This document shows, in pieces, positions 22,001-33,239 of a stretch of DNA of 64,000 bases (position 1 is its first letter; each line of letters starts with the position of its first letter). The stretch is taken from contig JALPQD010000303.1 in assembly GCA_023101885.1 (NCBI GenBank), forward strand, positions 2,786,786-2,850,785, given 5' to 3'. Under the pieces are notes generated by a model. It saw only the letters and a program-made list of their open reading frames with translations, was not told the origin of the DNA and searched no databases. The translations under genes were made by a program, and so were the position numbers. The DNA is from Typhlomys cinereus. Its lineage: Eukaryota; Chordata; Mammalia; Rodentia; Platacanthomyidae.

Positions 22001-25000
22001 GCAAGTTATGTTACAGTGTCTACATGAAAGGAGCATTTTTCCCCTGGACTTTCTGTAGGACCGAGATGAAAAGAGGGTCAGATTCATGGGGAAGAAGTCA
22101 GGAATTCTCTGAAGATGGAGTGCCTATTATAAGGATCTACAAGCTTGTCTGCCCCAATCTGAACTTTATTAGCAACCATGTTATTCATACCTAGCAATGA
22201 GACATACTTGTTTTTATTGTAATATTAAAGCCAAAGTAATTTTTTTTTAAAGGAAATTAATTCAGCAGGGACCTAGAGACTGTATAGTGTTTTTTCGTGG
22301 CTTTGCTGAGGCCCTTGTTGGGATGTGACATTTACAGGGGAGGAAGGCTCTGGTGGATGGATCTGAGTGACTCGAACAGGATGTAAATCAGGTGCAACAT
22401 GTAAATCAGGTCTGTAAAGAGGTAAATCACTCTAGAGAACAGAAAAAAAACAAAACAAGAAAAGGAGTTTGTTTGTATCTCTTGAAAGCAGATGTGGCAG
22501 TATTTGTGTAAAGCTGGGGTTCCTAGGGAAAAAGTTGACAGAAAGCCAAATTCTGTGCTAGTGAGCTTGGGAAAGCTTTAAAAGCCTGAGCAACAGTTCA
22601 CAGAAGGAATGAATATAAGGCAATGGAGATTGTCAGAGTGAGGCACAGGTGTCAACTTGACTGTTGAGGGTTTGAGGTCTGGGCACATTTGGGGAGAATT
22701 TGTGGCTGGATTAAACCCAGAGCAAACCTGCAGGAGGTTGTGTAGCTGATGGGGAAGGCCCAGCCTATGGTGGGTGGGATTAGGCCCTGAACAGGTGAAT
22801 AAAGCACTGAGAGCTAGTTGAGAAAGTTGGCATCCTTGTGTACACTTGGCCAGACATGCTGGTCTGGCAAGTAAGGATCGTCAGGCTCTCAGCCATTACG
22901 TAGTGATGGTGTGGCCAGTTCCCTCGGCCCTGTAGTTGATGTGTGCTCTCCCATCCAGCTGGATTGAGAACTGCAACCAGGAATCGTACGAGAGAATAAA
23001 CCCTTGTTCCCTTAAGCCGTTTGATGGTCATTTATCAGCAACCATGCAGGCTGACTGCAACAGAGATGAAGTTTGAGCATGTCTCCCAAAGTAAACTGTG
23101 TACATTTCTCTTCTACAAAGGGATGTGCTGGGAAGGGGAGCTGGAGAGATGGCTCAGGGGTTAAGCTTCTGGCTCCAAAGCAGAAGGTCCTGAGTTCGGA
23201 TCTGAATCACTTGTAAAATCACTTGTAAAATCACTTGTAAAATCACTGAATCACTTGTCAGGTGGAAATAATGGTGGCTGCACTTCTGGCCCTGGAACTT
23301 GGAACCTGAGAAAATCCACAGACACACACACAGTGTCCTTTGATTCACACAGACACACATGTGCCAAAAGGAAAAAAAGAAAAGAAAAAGAAAAAAAAGA
23401 TATGCTGGAAATGGAAGTAGAAATTGTTTGTCTAATCTAGGAGTTCCCAGACATCCAAGTATGGCTGAGGGAGACAAAATAGGAGTGCCCACAGCTACAG
23501 GGCCAACCCAGAGCCTGCCAGACCCAGGACTATCACAGCAGCCGAACGTGGCTAGTGGAGAGACAACTGTTGAAGCCACAGCCACAGCGCCACCTCAGAA
23601 TCTACTAGACCCAAGAAACCAGTCTAAGCAACAGGTGTAGCAGGGGAGCTCCAGTTCCCCCTTATCCCTGGGCAGGGTTTAGCAACTTGCGTCAGCTCCA
23701 CTGAACCACTGAAGAAGGAAAGATGCATGGCAACCCCACAGAAGCGACTCCAGGTGAGAAGAAAAAAGGGTTGTGGCTCAGGGAAATACCTGTAGATTAT
23801 ACAAAGCCACGTAAGACAGTAGCCCCCTCACGCAATATTCTTTCCTGTTGTGTTCACCTTTCATGTTGTGTTGGATCTTGCTAATATTTTCCTTTAGTAT
23901 CCCTTTAGTTGGTAATACCTGAGATGACCTGATGTTTGAATGAACTATGGTGAGCTTTGGAGATCCCACCAACTCCTTATGAAAAAAAAAAAAAGTTTTG
24001 TTACACAGATGTATTGTTAACCTGAGTGTATTATAGATTTGGAAGTCCATGTAGAAGTCAATTAAGTGCAACCTGGAGGAAAAAAGGGAAAGCAGTTCGC
24101 AAAGAGTGAAGAGCCAGGAACAACTGAAAGACTTTGGGGTGCTTTAAATTTGAGTAAGACACAGCTAACGCCCACCAGAATGGAATTAAAGCAACAGTTA
24201 AAAATGAAACTAAGGTACATATTTGTGTATGTGTAAAGGTACTCCTGCAAGTCATTGGCCAGGAAGGTCCCAGAAGCCCCACAAATGGTAGAGGCTATTA
24301 CCACTGCTGCTGGTTGAATGTCAGGCTAGATGGTAAGTCCCTATTGCTAAAGAGACTGCATGTTGCAGGTGCAGGACAGCCTAACTAGGCAAATGAGAAC
24401 ATAGTCCTGATAGCCAGGCAGGTGACAGCATGACCCTGACAGCCAGGCCAGCAACCCTAACAGCCAGTGGGCATGGACCAAGGAGTATGGGCACCAGTAC
24501 ATGCCTGCTGGTGCAAGAGTGGCACAGGCATTTTTGGGTAGAACCAACAGCTATCTGATTGAGTTTAAGGCCTGCCCCACGGGGGAATTTATGTCTAGTA
24601 CTGTGAGCCAGAACAAAGACCTAGGGCCCCACTAGAAAGGCCACTGCAATTGTTTTATCATGTAGATGTGATGTAGCTGACAAGGTGGTGTCTAAACCTT
24701 TGTGCTTACATAGAGTACAGCTATTCTGCTGCTGTTGCCTTTGGCTGTGGAGAAGTTCCTAGTGGTGGGTGGTGGTGGCTGCTGATAAGAGACAACTTGT
24801 TAAGTTCCTGAAGACAAGTGACTGTTGATACAGTGGCCCCTAAGCCCAGCAGAGATGGGCATGAATGTCACCCCTTCCAAGGCTCAGTAAACATTGTGGA
24901 ACAAAGCACTGGAAAGAATGTAAGAGCCAGAGGAGAGGAGTGGAGTGTTGTAATTTTTCATCTGGGCAGTCATCTTAAGACTTTTTCCCAGTCTGAATCA

Positions 25001-26880
25001 GTCGACACCTCATGGGGCTCAGAAAGTTACTAAACTGACAAGTTTGGGAGGGGGGGGCTCCTTCTAGGAGGCCAGCCAAGTAGATAAAAGGAGGATTGCT
25101 GGTTCGGTTAGAAATCCAGAGCACTCAGTAAAGTGGTGTGTGAGAGAGAGAAAGGGAGAGAGGGGAGAGTCTGGAACAGTTCAGAAGTCTGGGGAAGACG
25201 CTCCAGGTAAGTCATACAGCAGAGCGCACCAAGGGTGCAGCTGCTCTGAGTCTTGTCCATGCCTGGAGGTAGAGAGGGGTTTCTAGAGAGGGAGTTGCCT
25301 TTGAATCATCCCTGCCCCCGTTAGTAACCCTGGCCCCTAGATTCTTATAAGTAAGCCAAATAAACTCGTTGGTTCATCGTTATTTTATTCTGTCAGGGAG
25401 TCCCATCTGGGGTGAATAGATGGTTTTGTATGTGATCGTCTCCCCAGGACAAGTGTTTGCACAACAGGGACAGATAGGCCCAGGAAGGTAGGCAGGACAG
25501 AGAGGAAGTAAAGTTGATGAAGAGGGAGGAGTACACGTACCTTGACCAGAAAGCTGTTGTCACTCTCCTGAGTAACCATGACTACTGAGTCATGCAGCTT
25601 TTCATCAAAGTGGACATGGCTCTGGGAGCCTTCTGCATCATGGCCTGCCGCAAAGCGGATACTCCGAACTCTGGGCTTATTGCCTAGGAAGAGCGGGAGA
25701 AGGATCTAGGGACTGCTGACTTCCCTACACTACAGCACTCCCCTCGCTTCCTCCCCACTCCCAGTCTGCTCTAGACATTACCGAAAGCATTTACTGACGA
25801 GGCTCCTTGCAATCCTAGGTAGGTAGACACTGGCCATCTTGAGGCTTCCCTTCTGACCTACCTGAGTAGCCCTCCCACATACATTTAGGGGAGGCTCCAG
25901 GACTGACTGGGTACGACCTCTCACTCTGAAGGAAGGAAGCTGGGACCCGAGACAGTATTTTAGATCCTCCCTCATCACTGGACAGTGCAGAGTTGGGTCC
26001 AGGTCTCTGCATACTCTGTCCAGTGCTCTGTTCCACCTGCCATTCTTGATACCTTTTCTCGAAAGTCTTGCCAGTATATCATCCTAACCAACCTGGAGTA
26101 CAGGGATAGGAATCGGGCTCTAGGGGACCCCCTTGCAGTGAAGGAACCAAGGAGGTCAAAAACCAGACTCATCACCCGAAAGAGGCTTCAGCTGCCACTA
26201 AAACTTAATGATCGCTAGCAGATAAGGAAAAACCTGGGAAGCTTAGTCCCCATTAAGCCCTTGATCATCACAGTGATGGACTGGGGTCCCTGTGATCAGA
26301 AAGGACGACTGCATGGACATTCAACCTGTGAAAGTCCGAAGTATGACTTGGTCCTCTCTGACCTCCAACAGGACTTAAACCTCCCAGAAGTCCTGTCTAG
26401 GGTCCCTGTGGTGGGAGGGCCAAGGCCAGCCTTGGTTGGGGTTCTTGGATATTCAGTACCCTAGGAGCTAGCCTCACATGGTCACAGTTCTTTGCTGAGC
26501 CCCCACAAACCTAGCTCTTAAACTTTACCAGAGTTCCCTGTCACAGCCTTGCAATAGCCAACCAGATCCCAGATGCATGCTGAGGTCCTGCCCCCACAGT
26601 CTCAGGTACTCACTGCAGCCCTCTATGTCTCCCCAGATCCCCATCAGTGAAGATAACACTTGGGGACAGAAAAGCATGCGTTTCCACAGAGTGGCAAGTC
26701 GAGAAGTCGAGAAGCCTGCATTTCCCTGTTAGGACTTGGCATACTCTGAATGACACTGAGCCTCACCTATATCAGGTCCAACATGCAACAATACTCTCTC
26801 CCCCAGGGGACCCTGGAATAGCTCATGCACATGTAAATTCATAAACCAGGAAAACACTCACCTTTGTTAGCTGCAGCCAT
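15902..26880 (-). CDS. C20orf27: C20orf27 orthologue (UPF0687/DUF4517 family)
   Basis: Encodes 174 residues, the same length as human C20orf27 (mouse 1700037H04Rik). Coding exons in transcript order: 26880-26862, 25683-25541, 17309-17171, 16307-16185 and 16002-15902 (stop TGA at 15904-15902). All junctions are GT-AG and phases join. The protein begins MAAANKGNKPRVRSIRF and ends EHSDWHGFD. No membrane segment or signal peptide is seen, so it is probably soluble. Residues 13-17 (RSIRF) fit the RVxF docking consensus for protein phosphatase 1; the human protein has been reported as a PP1 partner, and that role here is inferred. The gene converges on HSPA12B. The large introns (8.2 kb between exons 2 and 3, about 6.3 kb before the start exon) hold interspersed repeats. 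Confidence 0.95.
16185..16307 (-). CDS. C20orf27: C20orf27 coding exon 4
   Basis: The acceptor is CCTCGGCAG and the donor GTGAGT. Encodes GYSIKCEYSAHKEGVLKEEM to CVRVMVQARVM. Confidence 0.95.
17171..17309 (-). CDS. C20orf27: C20orf27 coding exon 3
   Basis: The acceptor is TTCCTGCACAG and the donor GTAGGT. Encodes VGFLKILHRYEITFTLPPVH to LLSVVPIPE, a beta-strand-rich core. Confidence 0.95.
19765..20000 (+). repeat. B2-like SINE, degraded
   Basis: A truncated direct copy containing the AAATGGTGGTGGCCTGTACTTC block and ending in ACACACACAC then an A-rich stretch. It matches the older members of the CA-tailed family. Confidence 0.65.
20560..20965 (+). repeat. LTR-like element, copy 1
   Basis: Shares long collinear blocks with 24965-25430, for example TTGCCTTTGAATCATCCCTGCCC versus the copy-1 form CTGCCTTTGAATCATC, and AACTCGTTGG followed by an AT-rich stretch. 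The tail has a GAATAAAC poly(A)-like signal. It looks like a solo LTR or a non-autonomous element, but the family is not identified. Confidence 0.55.
22640..23065 (+). repeat. LTR-like rodent interspersed repeat
   Basis: Opens GGTGTCAACTTGACTGTTGAG and closes with GAGAATAAACCCTTGTTCCC followed by about 60 bases. This is the layout of a rodent repeat I recognise from mouse but cannot name with certainty. Related tails appear at about 39990-40110 and 45320-45410. Confidence 0.5.
23140..23350 (+). repeat. B2-like SINE with internal 12-bp tandem repeat
   Basis: The head GGAGAGATGGCTCAGGGGTTAA and the box-B-like GAGTTCGGATC show a tRNA-derived SINE. Inside it, near 23208-23250, the 12-mer TCACTTGTAAAA repeats about three times. 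It ends in a CA-rich tail. Confidence 0.8.
24965..25430 (+). repeat. LTR-like element, copy 2
   Basis: Direct-orientation partner of the element at 20560-20965. The blocks AGTCTGAA, CTCATGGGGCT, AACTGACAAG, GCCAGCCAAGTAGAT and CCAAATAAACTCGTTGGTTC match in the same order. It ends about 110 bp before C20orf27 coding exon 2. A GA-rich patch near 25142-25170 is specific to this copy. Confidence 0.55.
25541..25683 (-). CDS. C20orf27: C20orf27 coding exon 2
   Basis: The acceptor is CTTCCTAG and the donor GTACGT. Encodes NKPRVRSIRFAAGHDAEGSQ to TQESDNSFLVK, with the candidate RVxF motif at its start. Confidence 0.95.
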
Positions 26881-26972
26881 GGACCCCACCCTGCCACCAG
26901 GCAAGACACACTTGCTGGTCACCGTCACTCAAGTTCAGCAGCCTCCCATGTTCCAGAGACACCAGCAGGAGC
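26862..26972 (-). CDS. C20orf27: C20orf27 start exon (CDS 26862-26880)
   Basis: The ATG (26880-26878) has a good context (TCCATGG) and encodes MAAANK before a GTGAGTG donor. The upstream edge at 26972 is inferred from a strong minus-strand acceptor (CCCACCCAGTCCTTCAG). The 92 bases between the acceptor and the ATG would be 5' UTR and contain a four-codon upstream ORF (26949-26935). Confidence 0.85.
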
Positions 26973-29900
26973 CTGAAGGACTGGGTGGGGAAGGCAGGAG
27001 TCAAAACCACCAAGAGCCTCTGGCTGCCCTACATGGGCCATTACTCTGAAGAAGCAAGGCCTCCGGCCATCACCCACACTGAAAGCTCTCACCCTTGTCT
27101 GACACTCGACCCTGCCAACATATGCTAAGCTTCAGGGTGCCAAAGTGCCCACATAAGATTCTTATGTCCAACCCACCTAAGGCTGGCAGAAAACAACACC
27201 TGAAAGAAGCAAGGCTCTACAGGTATTTTTAGAGGCCATTTCTATATTCCTGACCCTAAAGGGCAGGCCAAAAGGTCATACACTCAGTGCAGGTAGATTC
27301 ATGTCAGACAAAGTGTGATTGGAAGTACACAAAAACAGGACATCTCACAGGACAACAGATCCTGGCAGTCAGTCAGGGATATATACAGAGCAAAGACCTG
27401 TGGAGGGGGTATTCCCCCATCTGAGCCTGCCCTTTCGACTATGGCCTGAGTCGGGGCAGCCTCTGGCTCAGCAAGCCAAGGGCTGCTTCAACACAAAAGT
27501 AAGTGTGAGGCAGCCCTAGAAAGCCTTTGCTGAGCTGAGCTGGGTGGATCTCAGCATCACAAGAATGAGTACAACGAAAGAAAAGGAAATACAGAAAACT
27601 GGAGCAGGAGAGATTACAAAAGAAGGAGAAAGAGAGAAAGGGGGGCAGAGACAGAAGCAAACCAGAGGATGTCACCAGCAACAGTAGCAGTGCCCTGACT
27701 GCTCTGAAAACAGGTTTTTGAAGAAAAATAATTCAGCCCATGGCTCAGCTTTTCTAGTAAGTAGAATGCCCTGCTGGTTGATGGAAAGCTCTTCTTCCAG
27801 GCAATTTCCTGCTACTAACAAAGCAATGACCAAATGCAAAGTCATTCTGTTCCCATAAACAAAAAAGACAAGGACGCTCCGGGGATGTTGAACCTCGAAG
27901 GAGAAGTCGACAGTACACAGATGACCTGGTGATCTCACGGGAGAATAACACAGCTTGTGATGGGCATATATGACATCACCTTGCCACCCTGATGCCTCCT
28001 GATGTGACGCAGGGAGTCAGGCATCGCTGGCAAGGGGTTCATGTCACAGATGCATAGCTTGGATTTAACAGTACCTCCAAGCCAAAACATTTAACATTAA
28101 AACACAGGACAATGAAAGTGACTGTGAATAGAATAAGTCAGTGCAGAAGGCGGAGTTTGCCACAGGGCAACTGACCTGTTTCTTCCAAACTGTAAGGAGG
28201 AAAAGGCAACTGTTCTAGATAGGAAATGGACCTGTTGGGCCATTAGCTGTTTTTGTTTTTGCAAATAAAATTTCACTAGATCACAACCGCTGTTGTTCAT
28301 TTATGTAATGTTTGTGACAGCTTTTGCACCAAAACAAAACCACTTTGAGTAGTTGTGACAGAGATCATATGGCCTGCAAATCTGAAATATTTATCTAGCC
28401 CTTCACAGAAAAAAGTATGCCAACTTGTTTCAGATTAACACACACTTAAGGGGTCAAGAAGGCAAAAATATCCATAGGAAAAATGACCTTTAAGGTTTGA
28501 GAATTAGCTTACTGGTAGAGCACTTGCCTAGGACACAAGAGGCTGTGGGTTCAATCCCCAATATTCCCAGAAGAAAAAAAGGTAAAAAACCTTTTCTGGG
28601 TCAGTAAACTAGCTCAGCAAGTAAAGTCTCCTGTGGTGCAAACATGATGACCCAAGTTCCATCCCTAGAGCACACCTGGTAAAAGGAGAAGATCAAATTT
28701 GGAAATTTGTGCTTTGACTTCCATATACAACCCTTGGTACGAACACCTGTGTTCTCTCTCTCTCTCGTTCTCTCCCTCCCTCATAAATACATCTTTCAAA
28801 AATTAAAACCTTCTAGAAAATTGATTTTTTTTTTTTTCATTTTATCAACTGCAAGAAATGGTGATAGGAAATTTTCTAATTCCCTTTTCAAAATACAGAT
28901 GCTTAGAGGTCTGGGATATAACCCAGTGGTAGAGTATCTGCCTACATGTGGCAAGGTTCAAGCACTACAAAGAAGGAGAAAAGGAGGGAGGGAAGGAGGA
29001 AGAGGAGAGAAGGGGGAAGGAAGGAAAGAAGGAAGGAAGGAAGGAAGGAAGGAAGGAAGGAAGGAAGGAAGGAAGGAAGAAAGGAAGGAAGGAAGGAAGG
29101 AAGGAAATATAAAGGAATATAAGGAAACAGAGTAACCTGGACACTAGATATATAGCTCAGTTGGTAGAGTGATTATCTAGCATGTATGAAGCTCTGGGTT
29201 CAAGTCTAAGCATTCCTAAACTGCATATGGTGACACATGTCTGCTATAATCCCAGTACTTGGGAGGTAAAGCTAAGAATATGTTCAAGGTCATCCTCAGT
29301 AACACAGAAAGTTTGAAGCCAGACTTGGATACTGATTTTATTAAAGTCAGGTAATGGAATTGCACTATATATATATAATTTTTCAAAGAAGCACACTGAT
29401 GAGTTCAGAGATAAGTAACCTATAAGTGACCTAAATAAATTTTTTAAAAATTAAAAGCTTATTTTTTAAAAACTGACCTTTTTTTCACCTTCTCACTTGC
29501 AAGAAATAGCTAGTCCAGGGAATAAAGAGAAATTACACTTTGTAGCCAGCAGCTGGGTCAGTCCAGGGCATGAGTCAAAGTCTTTTGGGTATTGAGCAGT
29601 CCTTAGAATCCCCTGGGAATGGGGCTGAGCTTACTTTCCTCCCTATTTCCTGTTGCAAGGTAAGTTCACCCAGGCCTTAACCACCCAGTGGTTAAGTAAT
29701 TTAACCATGAGCCCCAGGAAAGTCCTGCTCTAAGAGGCTTGGTGAGATGCATGGAAAACCAAGACTTCAACTCTAGAATGCAGAAGCAGACAAGGTCAAG
29801 GAGGTACAGCTCCCTCCCCAATAATCTCCTGAGAAATTAGTTCCCACATCCCAGGAAGCAGAAAGGCAGGGTTGCTTGGGGTGAGCTTGCCTCCAGGGAA

Positions 29901-32900
29901 CCTGGCTTTAGAAAGTAGTCTGCCCCAGTCTACTCATTCTGCTACTCCCTAAAATACTGGACATCAAGCCTGTGCTATACATGCAGTCACAGGATGCGAG
30001 AATAAAGGCTCCCATGGGCTCTTTTTAAAGATATTTTTATTATTCTTATTTATTATTACATATTACTTGAAAAGAAGGGGAGAGGGAGAGAGAAAGACAG
30101 AGATAGACAAAGACAGAGACAGGCAGAGAGGGATTATTAGCACATGAATGCCATAGTGGAGGTGAGCTTTCTTCCACTATGTGGGTTTCTGGGGATTGAC
30201 CTCATCCAGAGCTCACCACCCCACCCCCCACCTACCATGGACTCACTAAACAAAACATCCTAACCCAGTATATGCATGATCCCTGCCAGGACACCAGGCA
30301 GAAACAATCTCTGCCCTCCACTCATGCCTTAGCTGAGGCCTCGGCCCCAGCATCTTCTTTAGGCAAGCAACTCCCACAACACTCCAAAATCCCAAGAGAC
30401 GTCTGAAACTCTTTGCAGCATCCCTTTTCTCACTTGAGATCATTTATTTTCAATTTTCCCATCTTAAAGTCATTATGGCTTTGCTGAGTGTCCCCAGCAT
30501 CAGTACAGCACCAGAAAGAGAATTGAATTCACTCGACATTTGCTGAATAGATGAATGGCCATCCTGAGACCAGTGGCTCTCAGGAGCTCCCCACCCCAAT
30601 CTTACTTAATACCTGTGAGGCTGCCTCAGGCCCGTCCTCTGCTGGCTTATGGACAAGCTGCTAACCCACATACCTTGCAGTACCTTCAACATGTGACAGA
30701 GAGATCACTGAGGAACAGCTTGTAACCCTCCATGAGTTATCAGAATGTCAAGGCAAGAGGATATAAGGGTCCAAAGTGATTTCGAAAGAACTAAACTCCT
30801 TATACAACAGAGAACCCTCCAGGGACTATCCCGTGAGAGTTAAATTCATCCACACAAATTCCTCATTACAAGTTTCAGGAAAAGAGGTCACCGAGCCTCC
30901 CTGGTTGCAGCCTTGTCCACAGGCGACTTCTGGGCCACCACACAACACTGACCTGGCCCTGCCTCCAGGCTGCCCTTGTACCAGCCAAGTCTTTATTGAA
31001 GCTGGTGCCCACAGGTCCCTGGGGGGCAGCAGTCCTCACTGCAATTCAGGTTTTGCCCTGCTGATTCTATGGGCGGAACATTTCACTTCTCTGATAGAGA
31101 AAGCAGCTGCTCCTTCTTCCCAGAAATTCTGTGAAAATGTCCAACTCCCTACACTCCGGCCCCAGACCACAACAAAAACAAAGTCCTGAGGGTCTGGTTT
31201 CTAAAGCAAAAGCAATTTCACTGAAAGAGAAGAAACGAAGGACAAGCACTTCAGGTCAATTCTGGAAGAACCAGGAATGTTCCTCCAAAGGAGCCCCAGG
31301 AAATTTAGCTTCTCAGAAAACAGCAGAAGGCTTAAGGCCACTTCCCTTCTCTCCTTCACAATCAGTACAGCTAGACCAGGGAGGGCTAAAGAGAAAACTG
31401 CTGATAGCTACCTCTGTTCTTCACCACCCCCCATAATGTAATATTGGTTCCTCTGCAAAGCTCCCCTCCTCAAGTGGCTGTCAACAAATGAAGCATGAAA
31501 ATCCAACATGCCAGTATACCTCTGAAGCAGGAGGACCAGGATTTCAACTACAGGTGATTTAGGGGCCAGTATGGTTTACACGAGACCCTATCTGGGAAAA
31601 GAAAAATCATGACACCAGGACATGGCAGGATGGGAAAGACTGGAAAACTGAAACAAGGGCCTGGGGGTTTCTCTAGGCTGTTCGTGGCTCTTAGGGTATT
31701 AAAATAACAGAGATCTCTTCTTTGGCAGAGGAAAGCTGCTTTCAGATTATCTTACGCAGGATGGACATTGGGCAGACAGTTGGGTAATTACAAAGGATCA
31801 CATAGTCCTCAGCACCCAAGGTCTTGTCTGTGCAGTGGTGGCTACAACTGCAGGCTTCCTATATGGGGGCTCAAGCTCCAAAGAAAGAAAGAGTCAAAGG
31901 TGCTCTATCCATGAAAAGGTTTGATTTCAATTTTGGACCTTCTTGTTTCTCAACACAAATCCCTCTAACCCTCAAACCCTAAGGTATCAGTGCCAATTTG
32001 ACTCTGACCTGTGCTATGTAGCTATGTGTGGCATGTCCCCAGCCTTTCTTTCTCAATTGCTCTTCCATCTCCATTTCAACCTGCTTGAGGCCTTTCTCCA
32101 TGGCCAACCAGAAAAACAATCACTTTCTCCCTTACACGAGTGGATAGACCCAGCCCTGGCTCAAGAACTCAGCCCAGCAAACAAAACAAAACAACAAAAC
32201 AACAGCCCAGACCTGTAAAAAACAACACCCACTGAGGCCTTTGATCAAGCCACACTGGAGAGAATACGACATAAAACCAGACACACATCAAGGCAAGGGA
32301 AAATGTGGAAGCAGTCTCCTTTCAACTCGGCCTCAATTTGTCTTCATTTCCTCCGCTCCCTCAGAGGTCAAAGGTGAAAGGATGGTTTCTTTCAGAGGTG
32401 GAGGAAGCTTATACTGTGGAAAGTGTCCCCCACCCTTCCTACCTACCGACAAGTGCTGCTCTCTGCCAAGGATGCTCCTGCCCTCTGCCAGTGTGTACGT
32501 ACTCCTCTGGCCTCTGGACTGCCTCCTGCTCCACCCCAAAAAGTAGAGGCCAGTCTCTGTTCAGGGGTGACACATGCTCCCTGCCCTTCCTCGGCTCCCA
32601 CTTGTCAATGCAAGATTCAGGAAGAAAGCAAGTCGAGGGCCCCTTCCGTCCAAAGGGGCCCCGCTCGCCATCAGAAGACTGGCCCAGAACCCGAAGCCAA
32701 GCACTTGTGTGTGATATCGACTAAGTCCCCGCAAGCACCAGGGGCCCCGGCGGAACCCTTACACTTTCGCTGTCGCCGTCCACGTGGGTGTGGCACCCTC
32801 ATTACCACCCCATTATTGTCTGGTCTGGGGACAAAAACAGCGAGCGCGGCGGCTCCGCTCCCGAGCTATAGCGCCCACCGCTCCCCGGAGCTCGCCTCGG

Positions 32901-33239
32901 CTGAGCCGCACCCAGCACCGCGCCCCTGTGCGCGCCTCGGCTCCTCCCCCAAGGTCATCCCCAGGAACCAGGTGGGCACCGCACCAGTGCGCCCCCGCCC
33001 GCGCTGTCACCAGCGCCTGCACAAAACGACCTGCTCCCGGGCGAAAGGTAAACCGCGACCTGGGGACGCGGTATCTCCCCAACAGATGCTGGGGAGCCCT
33101 CGGGGCCGGACAACGGAGCCTCGCGCTCCAGCCCTCCGGGTGGGGTCCCAGACCCCAAGCACCTCCAAAAGGAGCAGAGCGAGGAGCGGAATCTTGATGA
33201 ACCCGGGCGGAACCGGGAAGCGGCGAGGGGCGCGGTCAC
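26973..33239 (-). other. C20orf27 intron 1 (inferred)
   Basis: No coding exon is seen. It contains ID-like SINEs (28490-28575, 28905-28970, 29140-29215), a B3-like SINE (28595-28800), a 139-nt homopurine GGAA tract (28969-29107), a B1-like piece near 29220-29320 and an inverted B3-like copy near 30030-30235. The remainder, including 30240-32700, shows nothing I recognise. Confidence 0.55.
28969..29107 (+). repeat. 139-nt homopurine (GGAA)n tract
   Basis: All A or G, mostly GGAA units. It directly follows an ID-like SINE (TATAACCCAGTGGTAGAG head, CAAGGTTCAAGCACTAC box B), so it probably grew from that SINE's A-rich tail. Confidence 0.93.

Larger units (their letters stand above)
17310..25540. 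other. C20orf27 intron 2, repeat-filled
   Basis: No coding exon is seen in these 8.2 kb. They hold ID-like and B1-like SINEs (17865-17960, 18410-18735), direct B2-like copies (19765-19990 and 23140-23350), two copies of an LTR-like element (about 20560-20965 and 24965-25430) with a third fragment near 21170-21240, a 47-bp tandem duplication near 21851, and an LTR-like rodent repeat at about 22640-23065. Confidence 0.65.

Noticed and set aside
23203..23255. CRISPR-like short regular repeats
   Set aside because: The repeat has no unique spacers, lies in a mammalian SINE, and is a simple 12-bp tandem array.
28490..29215. Possible tRNA genes, from good box A and box B motifs
   Set aside because: The copies are ID-like SINEs: they carry the two promoter boxes but end in A-rich tails, do not fold into a complete cloverleaf by eye, and are diverged from one another.
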